From: DASWHF01 sp036393295
GTDB taxonomy: Bacteria > Pseudomonadota > Gammaproteobacteria > Acidiferrobacterales > UBA6901
Assembly: GCA_036393295.1 (NCBI GenBank)
Contig: DASWHF010000045.1
Coordinates: 1-64,000, forward strand
Length of the DNA stretch: 64,000 nt
Direction of reading: 5' to 3'
The notes under the pieces are model-generated. The model was given only the letters and a program-made list of their open reading frames with translations, did not search any database and was not told where the DNA came from. Positions 32,771-41,493 of this stretch are shown in pieces. The translations under genes and the position numbers were made by a program. Position 1 is the stretch's first letter; every line of letters begins with the position of its first letter.

Positions 32771-33514
32771 TCAATTCATGTACATGCCGCCGTTCACGTG
32801 CAGGGTGATGCCGGTGATATAGCCGGCCTGCGGCGAGGCCAGGAAGGCGACCGCATGCGCGATGTCCTCGGCCTGCCCCAACCGCCCCAGCGGAATCTGC
32901 TGGATCAGCGCGCCGCGCTGCTCCTCGGAGAGCGCGCGCGTCATGTCGGTGTCGATGAAGCCCGGCGCCACCGCGTTCACCGTGATGTTGCGCGAGCCGA
33001 TCTCGCGCGCCAGCGCCCGCGTGAAACCCATCACCCCGGCCTTGGCGGCGGCATAGTTGGTCTGGCCGGGATTGCCCGTGGCGCCGACCACCGAGCCGAT
33101 GCTTATAATACGTCCTTTACGGGCCTTGGTCATGGCGCGCAGGCAGGCCTTGGACATGCGGTAGAGGGACTTGAGGTTGGTCTCCATGATGGCGTCCCAC
33201 TCCTCGTCCTTCATGCGCATCAACAGGTTGTCGCGGGTGATGCCGGCATTGTTCACCAGGATGCTGGGGGCGCCGGCGCCTTTCTGCATATGTTCGAGGA
33301 GCTGATCGATCGATGCCGGATCGGTCACGTTGAGCACTGCACCCTCGCCTTTAATTCCGTTTTCTTTCAATATATTGCTAATCTTTTGTGCGCCATCACT
33401 TGAGGTTGCGGTGGCGATCACCGTGGCGCCCTGCCGGCCCAGCTCGAGGGCGATGGCCCGGCCGATGCCGCGGCTCGCGCCCGTCACCAGGGCGATCTCT
33501 CCAGTCAATGACAT
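32771..33514 (-). CDS. fabG: 3-oxoacyl-ACP reductase
   Basis: A 247-residue short-chain dehydrogenase using NADPH to reduce 3-oxoacyl-ACP. TGASRGIG at 12-19 is the nucleotide loop, NNAGIT follows, and the catalytic Ser-Tyr-Lys set is in SIGSVVGATGN and TNYAAAKAG. The end HVNGGMYMN is typical of FabG. It lies between fabD and acpP in the standard order. Confidence 0.96.
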   Translation of the reverse strand: MSLTGEIALVTGASRGIGRAIALELGRQGATVIATATSSDGAQKISNILKENGIKGEGAVLNVTDPASIDQLLEHMQKGAGAPSILVNNAGITRDNLLMRMKDEEWDAIMETNLKSLYRMSKACLRAMTKARKGRIISIGSVVGATGNPGQTNYAAAKAGVMGFTRALAREIGSRNITVNAVAPGFIDTDMTRALSEEQRGALIQQIPLGRLGQAEDIAHAVAFLASPQAGYITGITLHVNGGMYMN

Positions 33515-33530
33515 TTCGCGTGCGTCCCTC

Positions 33531-34484
33531 TTATTTCGCCGGCCGGGCGGCCGCTCCCACGGCGCCCAGGGCCAGCTTCAGGCTGTCGTCGTCGTACACC
33601 GGCAAGGTCGTGGCCTCCTTGGCGATGCGCTTGTTGAGCCCGGTCAGCACCCGGCCCGGGCCGCATTCTACCAGCTTGTCGACCCCGTCGGCGGCCATTT
33701 TCCGGACGATTTCCACCCAACGTACCGGCGACTCGATCTGCCGGACGAGCGCCTGCTTGATGGCCTCCGGGTCCTGCTCGGCGCGCACGTGGGCGTTGTG
33801 CAGCACCGGAATCGCCGGCTTGCGCAGGCTGATGTCGGCAAGCCGCTCGGCCATGCGCTGCGCGGCCGGCTTCATCAGGGCACAGTGCGACGGCACGCTG
33901 ACCGGCAGCATCACGGCGCGCTTGGCGCCGGCGGCCTTGGCCTGCTCGACGGCCCGTTCCACCGCCGCCGCCGTGCCGGCGACCACCACCTGGCCCGGCG
34001 AATTGAAATTGACCGGCGCCAGCACCTCGCCCTCGGCGGCCGCCTCGCATAGCTGCTTCACCTGCTCGTCTTCCAGGCCCAGGATCGCCGCTATGCCGCC
34101 CTGCCCCGGCGGCACCGCCTCCTGCATGTAGCGACCGCGGTCGGTGACCAGCTTGACGGCGGCGATGAAGTCGAGCGCCCCGGCGCAGGTCAGGGCCGTG
34201 TACTCACCGAGGCTGTGGCCCGCCATCACCACCGGCGCCGGCCCGCCGGCCTCACGCCACACGCGCCACACGGCGACTCCGGCCGCCAGCATCGCCGGCT
34301 GGGTATGTTCGGTCTGGTTGAGCCGCTCTTCGGGCCCGTCCGCGACCAGCTTCCACAGATCGTAGCCGAGCGCGCCCGAGGCCTCGGTGAAGGTGTCCTT
34401 CACCTGCGGGTGCCGGGCCGCCAGGTCGGTGAGCATGCCGACCGATTGCGAGCCCTGTCCGGGGAAAACGAATGCCAATGACAT
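33531..34484 (-). CDS. fabD: Malonyl-CoA:ACP transacylase
   Basis: A 317-residue enzyme loading malonate on ACP. It begins LAFVFPGQGSQ, has the nucleophile S91 in GHSLGEY and the catalytic His in VPSHCALM, and keeps GQVVVAGT. It is 16 bases upstream of fabG and 42 downstream of fabH. Confidence 0.96.
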   Translation of the reverse strand: MSLAFVFPGQGSQSVGMLTDLAARHPQVKDTFTEASGALGYDLWKLVADGPEERLNQTEHTQPAMLAAGVAVWRVWREAGGPAPVVMAGHSLGEYTALTCAGALDFIAAVKLVTDRGRYMQEAVPPGQGGIAAILGLEDEQVKQLCEAAAEGEVLAPVNFNSPGQVVVAGTAAAVERAVEQAKAAGAKRAVMLPVSVPSHCALMKPAAQRMAERLADISLRKPAIPVLHNAHVRAEQDPEAIKQALVRQIESPVRWVEIVRKMAADGVDKLVECGPGRVLTGLNKRIAKEATTLPVYDDDSLKLALGAVGAAARPAK

Positions 34485-34526
34485 AATTTTAAGGCCCGTA
34501 TGGAATCTGCGTGATTTTCCGGCGCA

Positions 34527-35495
34527 TCAAAAAGTGAGCAGCACCGAGCCCCAGGTGAAGCCGCCGCCGAAGGCCTCCATGAGCACGGTATCGCCGCGCT
34601 CGATGCGGCCGTCGCGCACCGCCTCGTCGAAGGCCAGCGGGATCGAGGCGGCCGAGGTGTTGCCGTGCCGGTCGACCGTCACCACCACATGGTCCATGGA
34701 CATGCCGAGCTTCTTGGCGGTGGCGCTGATGATGCGGATATTGGCCTGGTGCGGCACCAGCCACTTGACGTCGCTCTTCTGCATCTTGTTGGCCTCGAGG
34801 GTCTCGTCGACGATGCGCCCGAGGGTGTTGACCGCGACCTTGAAGACCTCGTTGCCCTGCATCTGCACGTAGGCCTCATTGCGCATGACCTGGTCGTAAC
34901 CCTGCGAGATGCCGGCCGGCACCGTCAGCAGCTCCTTGTACTGGCCGTCGGCGTGCAGGTGCGAGGAGATGATGCCCGGACGCGCGTCGGGCTTCAGCAC
35001 CACCGCGCCGGCGCCGTCGCCGAACAGCACGCAGGTGCCGCGGTCGGTCCAATCGACGATGCGCGACAGCGTCTCGGCGCCGACCACCAGCGCGCACTTC
35101 GCGCTGCCGAGCCGCAGGAACTTGTCGGCGATGTCGAGCGCGTAGACGAAACCGGTGCACACCGCCTGCACGTCGAAGGCCGCGCAGCCGTGGATGCCGA
35201 GCCGCTCCTGCAGCAGGCAGGCGGTGCTGGGGAAGATGCGGTCGGGCGTGGTGGTGGCGACGATGATGAGGTCGATCTCCGCCGGATCGGTGTCGGCCGC
35301 GGCCAGCGCCTTGCGCGCGGCCCGTTCGGCCAGGTCGCAGGTGGTCTCGCCGTCGGCGGCGATATGGCGCTCGCGGATGCCGGTGCGCGAGACGATCCAC
35401 TCGTCCGTGGTATCGACCATCTTTTCCAGATCGGCGTTGGTCAGGACCTTGTCGGGAAGGTGACCGCCGGTGCCGACGATGCGTGAATGTGTCAT
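34527..35495 (-). CDS. fabH: 3-oxoacyl-ACP synthase III
   Basis: A 322-residue condensing enzyme that starts fatty-acid synthesis from acetyl-CoA and malonyl-ACP. C113 is in QAVCTGFVYAL, the catalytic His in WLVPHQANIRI and the Asn in DRHGNTSAASIP. It overlaps plsX by four bases, the usual plsX-fabH pair. Confidence 0.96.
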   Translation of the reverse strand: MTHSRIVGTGGHLPDKVLTNADLEKMVDTTDEWIVSRTGIRERHIAADGETTCDLAERAARKALAAADTDPAEIDLIIVATTTPDRIFPSTACLLQERLGIHGCAAFDVQAVCTGFVYALDIADKFLRLGSAKCALVVGAETLSRIVDWTDRGTCVLFGDGAGAVVLKPDARPGIISSHLHADGQYKELLTVPAGISQGYDQVMRNEAYVQMQGNEVFKVAVNTLGRIVDETLEANKMQKSDVKWLVPHQANIRIISATAKKLGMSMDHVVVTVDRHGNTSAASIPLAFDEAVRDGRIERGDTVLMEAFGGGFTWGSVLLTF

Positions 35496-36526
35496 GCGGT
35501 CTCGCTGGTGCTCTGCGGGGTGCTCAGCATGGATGCCAGACGGCGGCCGATCAGCTGCGGAACCTCCTTGTGCGCCTCGGACAGCGCCACCAGGATGGCG
35601 CGCTCGAAGGCGTAGGCATCGGCGCTGCCATGGCTCTTGATGACCACGCCGTTGAGGCCCACCAGGGTCCCGCCATTGTAGTGGCGCGGATCCACGCTGC
35701 GCCGGAAGGCCTTGATCACCGGCAGCGCGATCAACCCGGCCAGCCGGGTAAAGGTATTCCGCATGAATGCCTGCTTCATCATCTGCGAAATCATCTTGGC
35801 CAGCCCCTCGCTCGCCTTCATCGTCACGTTGCCGACGAAGCCGTCACAGACAATGACGTCGGCCTTGCCGGTGAAGATCTCGTCGCCTTCCACATAGCCG
35901 CCGTAGTGGATGCCGCTGGCGCGCAGCAGCTCGGCGGCCTTCTTTACGGTGTCGTTGCCCTTGATGTCCTCGACGCCGATGTTGAGTAGGCAGACCTTGG
36001 GGTCGGGCTTGCCCTCGATCGCGCCGACCAGCAGCGACCCCATGATGCCGAACTGCAACAACTGTTCGGGCGTGGAGTCGACGTTGGCGCCGAGATCCAG
36101 TATGTGCACGTGACCGTGCAGGGTCGGCCAAGCGGTGATGATCGCCGGCCGGTCGATGCCCGGCAGCGTCTTGAGCACGAAGCGCGCCGTGGCCATGAGC
36201 GCCCCGGTGTTGCCGGCGCTGACGCAGGCATCGGCCGCGCCCTCCTTGACGAGATTGATGGCCACGCGCATGGACGAATCCTTCTTGCCGCGCAGCGCCT
36301 GGGCCGGCGGCTCGTCCATGCCGACCGTCTCGGAGGCGTGCCGGATGATCAGGCGCGGCCCCTCGGTGCGGCGCCGGGCCGCCAACGCCTCGCGCAGCGC
36401 GTCCGCGCGCCCGACCAGTATCAGCTTGAGGTCGGGCTGCCGGTCGTGCACCGCCAATGCGGCGGGAACGGTGACGCTGAGGCCATGGTCGCCCCCCATG
36501 GCGTCCAGAGCGATGGTGACGGTCAA
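35492..36526 (-). CDS. plsX: Phosphate acyltransferase
   Basis: A 344-residue enzyme making acyl-phosphate from acyl-ACP for phospholipid synthesis. The start IALDAMGGDHG is the family signature, and SAGNTGALMATA and NIGVEDIKGND follow. It is encoded between rpmF and fabH, in the near-universal yceD-rpmF-plsX order. Confidence 0.96.
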   Translation of the reverse strand: MTVTIALDAMGGDHGLSVTVPAALAVHDRQPDLKLILVGRADALREALAARRRTEGPRLIIRHASETVGMDEPPAQALRGKKDSSMRVAINLVKEGAADACVSAGNTGALMATARFVLKTLPGIDRPAIITAWPTLHGHVHILDLGANVDSTPEQLLQFGIMGSLLVGAIEGKPDPKVCLLNIGVEDIKGNDTVKKAAELLRASGIHYGGYVEGDEIFTGKADVIVCDGFVGNVTMKASEGLAKMISQMMKQAFMRNTFTRLAGLIALPVIKAFRRSVDPRHYNGGTLVGLNGVVIKSHGSADAYAFERAILVALSEAHKEVPQLIGRRLASMLSTPQSTSETA

Positions 36527-36564
36527 GGGCGACTACCCCGCATCGGCCTCAGAGCCCGCTCGGG

Positions 36565-36744
36565 TCAGTCGGACTTCGTGTCGATGACCTTGCGCCCGCG
36601 ATAGAAGCCGCTGGCGCTGACATGGTGGCGTCGGTGGGTCTCGCCGCTGGTCGGCTCGATGGAGAAATTGGGCGTCTTCAGAGCATCGTGCGAACGGCGC
36701 ATCCCGCGTTTCGACGGCGTCTTGCGACTCTTTTGAACTGCCAT
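36565..36744 (-). CDS. rpmF: 50S ribosomal protein L32
   Basis: A 59-residue basic protein starting MAVQKSRKTPSKRGMRRSHD and continuing with GETHRRHHVSASGFYRGRKV, the cysteine-free form of L32. It lacks the CxxC zinc ribbon of some bacteria, as is usual in proteobacteria. It lies between yceD and plsX. Confidence 0.97.
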   Translation of the reverse strand: MAVQKSRKTPSKRGMRRSHDALKTPNFSIEPTSGETHRRHHVSASGFYRGRKVIDTKSD

Positions 36745-36779
36745 TTGATGTTCCTCGTTCCAGAACTGACAAAAATTCG

Positions 36780-37304
36780 TTACCGCTGGTCCTTCTTGCC
36801 GCGTTTCAGCTGCCGAAGCCCCGCGAACGGGTGCGGCCGTCCACCGCCGGCATCGTCCTCGGCGACGGCCGCGGTCCGGCACGTACCGGGCGCGTGCCGC
36901 GCGAACATCGGCAGCGCCAGGATCAGCTCGTCCTCGACCAGCGCCGCCAGGCTCAAGGGGCCCGGCACCTCGAGCGCCTCGTCGGACTCATCGGCCCCAT
37001 CGGCCGAACGCGCCGTCTCGCCCGGCCGGCGCAGCAACAGCATGACGTCGGCGTGCACCGGACAGCTCACCGCTTCGAGGCAGCGCTGACAGGTGAAGCT
37101 CAGCTCGGCATCGAGCCGGCCGCGCATCAGCCGCTGGCCCTCACTGCTGCGTTCGAAACTCAGGTCCAGCACCACCTGCCCGCCGGGGTCGCGGCACAGC
37201 GCGAGCAGCCGCGGCATGGCCTCCGGCGACAACTCCCCTTTGAGGCGCACGCCCTCGTCGGCGAGCCTCAGCGGGTCGATGATCGCGGGCAAGCTGCCGA
37301 ACAT
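36780..37304 (-). CDS. yceD: YceD/DUF177-family protein
   Basis: A 174-residue protein. It aligns from its first residues with the YceD pattern (xxLPxxxDPxRLA), has the FTCQRCLE zinc-like CxxC segment (second Cys pair absent) and the conserved LAALVEDELILALPM, ending HPFAGLRQLKR. Family members in other bacteria and plastids affect 23S rRNA accumulation. The start at 37304 is supported by this N-terminal match. The gene heads the fatty-acid run and is preceded by a near-consensus promoter only nine bases away. Confidence 0.9.
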   Translation of the reverse strand: MFGSLPAIIDPLRLADEGVRLKGELSPEAMPRLLALCRDPGGQVVLDLSFERSSEGQRLMRGRLDAELSFTCQRCLEAVSCPVHADVMLLLRRPGETARSADGADESDEALEVPGPLSLAALVEDELILALPMFARHAPGTCRTAAVAEDDAGGGRPHPFAGLRQLKRGKKDQR

Positions 37305-37313
37305 AAGCCGCGC

Positions 37314-37342
37314 ATCATATAACTGCGCGTATTCGCTGTCAA
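37314..37342 (-). promoter_or_regulatory. Near-consensus sigma-70 promoter of the yceD-rpmF-plsX-fab run
   Basis: On the minus strand TTGACA (37337-37342), a 17-base spacer and TATGAT (37314-37319). Only nine bases separate the -10 box from the yceD ATG, so the transcript would start about two or three bases before the start codon. A leaderless or almost leaderless mRNA is predicted. Confidence 0.8.
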
Positions 37343-37368
37343 AATTACCTTACCCCGGCCCGGGAATA

Positions 37369-37397
37369 TTGACACCCCCGCCACCCTTCCGTAAAAA
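37369..37397 (+). promoter_or_regulatory. Sigma-70 promoter of the pyruvate carboxylase genes
   Basis: On the plus strand TTGACA (37369-37374), 17 bases, then TAAAAA (37392-37397). It would give a leader of about 75 bases before the TTG start at 37480. It is divergent from the yceD promoter, with 26 bases between their -35 boxes. Confidence 0.65.
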
Positions 37398-37479
37398 GGT
37401 CGGTCCCGGCTGCCCGCCGCCCCCAGCCGGCGCGCCTCCGGCCCGGAAACCGGCACGCCACCGCCCACAGGAGCCCGGC

Positions 37480-38898
37480 TTGATCTCGAAGATCCTGGTA
37501 GCCAATCGCGGCGAGATCGCGGTCCGCATCGTACGCGCCTGCGCCGAGCTCGGCATCACCTCGGCGGTGATCTATTCCGACGCCGATCGCAGCGCCCTGC
37601 ACGTCAAGAAGGCCGATGAGGCCTACAGTCTGGGGCCGGACCCGGTGGGCGGCTATCTCAACGTTCACCGCATCGTGAACCTCGCAGTCACCGCCGGCTG
37701 TGACGCCCTGCATCCGGGTTACGGCTTCCTGTCGGAGAATCCCCAGCTCGCCGAGGTCTGCGCGCGCCGCGGCGTCCGCTTCATCGGCCCCAGCGCGGAG
37801 GTCATCCGCCGCATGGGTGACAAGATCGAGGCGCGCCGGGCCATGATCGCCGCCGGCATCCCGGTGGTGCCCGGCAGCGATGCCAGCCTCGCGGACCTGG
37901 ACGAGGCCCTGGCCCTGGCCGGGCGCATCGGCTACCCGGTGATGCTCAAGGCCACCACCGGCGGCGGCGGGCGCGGTATCCGCCGCTGCGAAGACGAAGC
38001 CGAGCTCGAGCGCAATTTCGAGCGCGTCGTCTCCGAGGCCGGCAAGGCCTTCGGCTCGGCCGATGTGTTCGTCGAGAAGTTCGTCAGCCGCCCGCGCCAT
38101 ATCGAGGTGCAGGTGCTCGGCGACAGCCACGGCAATCTGGTGCACCTGTTCGAGCGCGACTGCTCGATTCAGCGGCGCAACCAGAAGCTGGTGGAGATCG
38201 CGCCCTCGCCGCAGCTCAGCGACGCACAGCGCACCGAGGTCTGCGCGCTGGGGGTGCGCGCGGCGCGCGCCGTCGGTTACGAGAATGCCGGCACCGTGGA
38301 GTTCCTGCTCGACCGCGACGGGCATTTCTATTTCATGGAGATGAACACCCGCCTGCAGGTCGAGCACACCGTCACCGAGCAGATCACCGGGGTCGACATC
38401 GTCCAGGAGCAGATCCGCATCGCCGCCGGCGAGCCGCTGTCCTACACCCAGGACCGGATCCAGCGGCGCGGCTACGCCATCCAGTTCCGCATCAATGCCG
38501 AGGACCCGAAGAACGATTTCCTGCCGAACTACGGGCGAATCACGCGCTATTACTCGCCCGGCGGCCCCGGCGTGCGCACCGACGCGGCGATCTACACCGG
38601 CTACGAGTTTCCGCCGTACTACGATTCAATGTGCGCCAAGCTCACGATCTGGGCGCTCGACTGGGAACGCGCGCTGGCGCGCGCCCGGCGCGCGTTGCGC
38701 GACATGGGCGTGTCGGGCGTGAAGACCACCATCCCCTATCACATGCAGATCCTCAAGGCCGAGGCCTTCCGCAGCGCGCAGTTCGATACCGGGTTCGTCG
38801 AGCAGCATCCGGAGCTGATAAACTACTCGCAGCGGCGCCCGCCGGCGCATCTCGCGGCCGCCATCGCCGCCGCGATCGCGGCGCATCACCGTCTGTAA
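37480..38898 (+). CDS. pycA: Pyruvate carboxylase subunit A (biotin carboxylase)
   Basis: A 472-residue biotin carboxylase: ISKILVANRGEIAVRIVRA at the start, ATP-grasp loop KATTGGGGRGIR, HIEVQVLGD, the RDCSIQRRNQKLVE segment, MEMNTRLQVEH and FRINAEDP. It carboxylates biotin on the partner subunit using ATP and bicarbonate. The TTG at 37480 has AGGAG about seven bases upstream and gives the family N-terminus; an in-frame extension further upstream lacks any match. The next gene encodes the transferase/biotin subunit, so this is the anaplerotic two-subunit enzyme rather than AccC. Confidence 0.9.
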   Translation: MISKILVANRGEIAVRIVRACAELGITSAVIYSDADRSALHVKKADEAYSLGPDPVGGYLNVHRIVNLAVTAGCDALHPGYGFLSENPQLAEVCARRGVRFIGPSAEVIRRMGDKIEARRAMIAAGIPVVPGSDASLADLDEALALAGRIGYPVMLKATTGGGGRGIRRCEDEAELERNFERVVSEAGKAFGSADVFVEKFVSRPRHIEVQVLGDSHGNLVHLFERDCSIQRRNQKLVEIAPSPQLSDAQRTEVCALGVRAARAVGYENAGTVEFLLDRDGHFYFMEMNTRLQVEHTVTEQITGVDIVQEQIRIAAGEPLSYTQDRIQRRGYAIQFRINAEDPKNDFLPNYGRITRYYSPGGPGVRTDAAIYTGYEFPPYYDSMCAKLTIWALDWERALARARRALRDMGVSGVKTTIPYHMQILKAEAFRSAQFDTGFVEQHPELINYSQRRPPAHLAAAIAAAIAAHHRL

Positions 38899-38911
38899 TC
38901 AGGCAGCGCGC

Positions 38912-40747
38912 ATGGCATCGAAAAACAAGGTCCACATCACCGAGCTGATCCTGCGCGACGCGCACCAGTCGCTGATCGCGACCCGGCTGCGCACCGAGGA
39001 CATGCTGCCAATCTGCCCGAAGCTGGACCAGGCCGGTTTCTGGTCGCTCGAGGCCTGGGGCGGTGCGACCTTCGATGCCAGTATCCGCTTCCTGAAGGAG
39101 GACCCCTGGGAGCGGCTGCGCCGGCTCAAGGCCGCGTTGCCCGCGACGCCGATCCAGATGCTGTTGCGCGGCCAGAACCTGCTCGGCTACCGGCATTACT
39201 CCGACGACGTGGTGCGCGCCTTCGTGGACAAGGCGGCCGAGAACGGGGTGGACGTGTTCCGCATCTTCGACGCCATGAACGATCTGCGCAACCTCACGGT
39301 CTCGGTGCAGGCGGTGATCGACGCCGGCAAGCACGCCCAGGGGGCGATCTGTTACACGACCAGCCCGGTGCACACCATCGAGCACTTCGTCGCCCAGGCC
39401 GTCGCGCTGGAGAAGATGGGCTGCCACTCGATCGCCATCAAGGACATGGCCGGGCTGCTCACCCCGGCGCGCGCCGCCGAGCTGTTCCGCGCGCTGGCGA
39501 AGGCGGTCGGGCTGCCGCTGCACTTCCATTCGCACAGCACCGTGGGCGTGGCCAACATCGCCATGTACGAGGCGGTCGCCAACGGCTGCCGGCACGTCGA
39601 CACCGCGTTGAGCGCCATGTCCTGGGGCACCAGCCATTCGCCGACCGAGAGCATGGTGGTGGCGTTCCGCGACACGCCCTACGACACCGGTCTCGACCTC
39701 GAGCGGCTGCAGGAGATCGGTTTCTACTTCCACGAGGTGCGCAAGAAATACCACCAGTTCGAGAGCGACTTCAACGGCGTCGACACGCGCGTGCAGATCA
39801 ACCAGGTGCCGGGCGGCATGATGTCCAATCTCTCGCACCAGTTGAAGGAGCAAGGCGCGCTGCACCGCATGAGCGAGGTGCTGGCCGAGATCCCGCGGGT
39901 GCGCGAGGACCTGGGCTACCCGCCGCTGGTGACGCCGACCTCGCAGATCGTCGGCACCCAGGCGGTGCTGAACGTGCTGACCGGCAGCCGTTACAAGAGC
40001 ATCACCAACGAGGTGAAGTTCTACCTGCAGGGCCGCTACGGCCGCGCGCCGGGTACGATCAACGACGCCGTGCGCAAGATGGCGATCGGCGACGAGACGG
40101 TCATCACCTGCCGCCCGGCCGACCAGCTGAGTCCGGAAATGGACCGGCTGCGCCACGACATCGGCGCGCTCGCCCGCAGTGAAGAGGACGTGCTGACCTA
40201 CGCGATGTTCCCCGAGGTCGGGCGCGCCTTCCTCGAGGGCCGCGCCGCCGGCACGCTCACGCCCGAGCCGCTGCTGCCGCCGCCCGGCGCGCAGGCCCCG
40301 GTGCATCCGCTCGCGCCCACCGAGTTCAACGTCACGGTGCACGGCGAGACCTATCACCTGAAGATCACCGGCGCCGGCCACCGCAGCGAGGAGCGCCGGC
40401 CGTTCTACGTATCGGTGGACGGCGTGCCCGAGGAGATCCTGGTGGAGACGCTCATGGAGGTCGTGCCCACCGAGGGCGGCGTGGTCGATACCCGGCGCGT
40501 GTCGAAGGACTCGCGCCGCCCCAGGGCCTCCCAGGAGGGCGACGTCACCAGCTCCATGCCCGGCACCGTCGTCGATGTGCTGGTGAAAGTCGGCGACAAG
40601 CTGAAGGCCGGCGATCCGGTGCTGGTGATCGAGGCCATGAAAATGGAGAACGAGGTCCCGGCGCCGATCGCCGGCACCGTCAAGGCCGTCAACATCGCCA
40701 AGGGCGACAACGTCAATCCGGACGAGGCGTTGGTGGAAATCGAATAG
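38912..40747 (+). CDS. pycB: Pyruvate carboxylase subunit B / oxaloacetate decarboxylase alpha-type
   Basis: A 611-residue protein. A carboxyltransferase TIM barrel occupies about 5-280 (ITELILRDAHQSLIATRLR; metal and carboxyl-lysine regions FRIFDAMND and IAIKDMAGLL; HFHSHSTVG), followed by a PYC-OADA domain and a C-terminal biotinyl domain with K577 in EAMKMENE. No sodium-pump subunits (oadB/oadG) are encoded nearby, so a carboxylase forming oxaloacetate from pyruvate is more likely than the decarboxylase. It lies 13 bases after pycA. Confidence 0.9.
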   Translation: MASKNKVHITELILRDAHQSLIATRLRTEDMLPICPKLDQAGFWSLEAWGGATFDASIRFLKEDPWERLRRLKAALPATPIQMLLRGQNLLGYRHYSDDVVRAFVDKAAENGVDVFRIFDAMNDLRNLTVSVQAVIDAGKHAQGAICYTTSPVHTIEHFVAQAVALEKMGCHSIAIKDMAGLLTPARAAELFRALAKAVGLPLHFHSHSTVGVANIAMYEAVANGCRHVDTALSAMSWGTSHSPTESMVVAFRDTPYDTGLDLERLQEIGFYFHEVRKKYHQFESDFNGVDTRVQINQVPGGMMSNLSHQLKEQGALHRMSEVLAEIPRVREDLGYPPLVTPTSQIVGTQAVLNVLTGSRYKSITNEVKFYLQGRYGRAPGTINDAVRKMAIGDETVITCRPADQLSPEMDRLRHDIGALARSEEDVLTYAMFPEVGRAFLEGRAAGTLTPEPLLPPPGAQAPVHPLAPTEFNVTVHGETYHLKITGAGHRSEERRPFYVSVDGVPEEILVETLMEVVPTEGGVVDTRRVSKDSRRPRASQEGDVTSSMPGTVVDVLVKVGDKLKAGDPVLVIEAMKMENEVPAPIAGTVKAVNIAKGDNVNPDEALVEIE

Positions 40748-40752
40748 CCTGC

Positions 40753-40808
40753 GTAGGGTGGGGCCCTGCCCCACCATAACCTTTCGGTGGGGCACGGCCC
40801 CACCCTAC
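40753..40808. repeat. Inverted repeat, GTAGGGTGGGGC type
   Basis: Two 23-base arms starting GTAGGGTGGGGCC face each other around a 10-base centre and differ at one position. Each arm can also fold on itself (GGTGGGGC/GCCCCACC). It lies six bases after pycB and may help end transcription. One copy is seen in the window; the sequence type looks like a dispersed intergenic repeat. Confidence 0.7.
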
Positions 40809-40830
40809 TCCTACACTGGTCACTGCATTT

Positions 40831-41406
40831 ATGCGCCTAATACTCGCCTCCACCTCCCGCTTCCGCCGCGAGCTGTTGTTGCGGCTGCTGCTGCCGTTCG
40901 AGGTGGTGGCACCGGACGTCGACGAGGCGCCGCGGGCGGGCGAGTCGCCCGAGGCGCTGGTCGAGCGCCTGGCGGTCGCCAAGGCCGAGACGGTGGCGGC
41001 GGCACATCCGGGGGCGCTGGTCATCGGTTCCGACCAGGTCGCGGTGCAGCGCGGGGAAATCGTCGGCAAGCCCGGCAACCATGCCGGGGCCGTGGAGCAA
41101 CTGCGTGCGGCCTCCGGTCAGCGTGTCACGCTGTACACCGGATTGGCGCTGGTCAACGGCGCGACCGGGAGGGTTCGGCGCGAAGTGATCCCCTACAGCA
41201 CGCAGTTCCGCACGCTCACGGACGCGCAGATCGAGCGTTATCTGAAACGCGAGCAGCCCTACAACTGTGCCGGCAGCCTGCGCTCGGAAGGATTGGGCAT
41301 TGCCCTGTTGGAGCGCTTCGCGGGCGACGACCCGACGGCCCTCATCGGCCTGCCGCTGATACGGCTGGTGCGCATGCTCGAGGCCGAGGGCGTTGAGGTG
41401 ATTTGA
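40831..41406 (+). CDS. maf: Maf/YceF-family nucleotide pyrophosphatase
   Basis: A 191-residue Maf-like protein that hydrolyses modified or non-canonical NTPs. It begins LILASTSRFRRELL, has the SDQVAVQ and GKPGNHAGA segments, and CAGSLRSEGLG in place of the usual AGS. The SEGLG end matches the YceF subgroup (7-methyl-GTP pyrophosphatase). In many relatives it adjoins yceD; here the two pyc genes lie between. Confidence 0.92.
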   Translation: MRLILASTSRFRRELLLRLLLPFEVVAPDVDEAPRAGESPEALVERLAVAKAETVAAAHPGALVIGSDQVAVQRGEIVGKPGNHAGAVEQLRAASGQRVTLYTGLALVNGATGRVRREVIPYSTQFRTLTDAQIERYLKREQPYNCAGSLRSEGLGIALLERFAGDDPTALIGLPLIRLVRMLEAEGVEVI

Positions 41407-41417
41407 AACATAATAAT

Positions 41418-41488
41418 TGTAGGCGGGGCTTCCAGCCCCGCCGTGTTCGGATTTGCACGGCATCGCGGGGCTAGAAGCCCCGCCTACA
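41418..41488. repeat. Intergenic inverted repeat, copy 1 of 3
   Basis: Two arms of TGTAGGCGGGGCTTCCAGCC type face each other around a 20-odd base centre; each arm is itself a hairpin (GGCGGGGCT/AGCCCCGCC, loop TCC). The right arm has one change (CTAGAAGC). It lies between the convergent maf and sppA genes, 12 and 6 bases from their stops, and could act as a shared terminator. Confidence 0.85.
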
Positions 41489-41493
41489 GTTTA

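Noticed and set aside
37093..37479. N-terminal extension of the pycA frame
   Set aside because: It overlaps the divergent yceD gene and both promoters, and the biotin-carboxylase N-terminus begins at the TTG at 37480 with its own Shine-Dalgarno.
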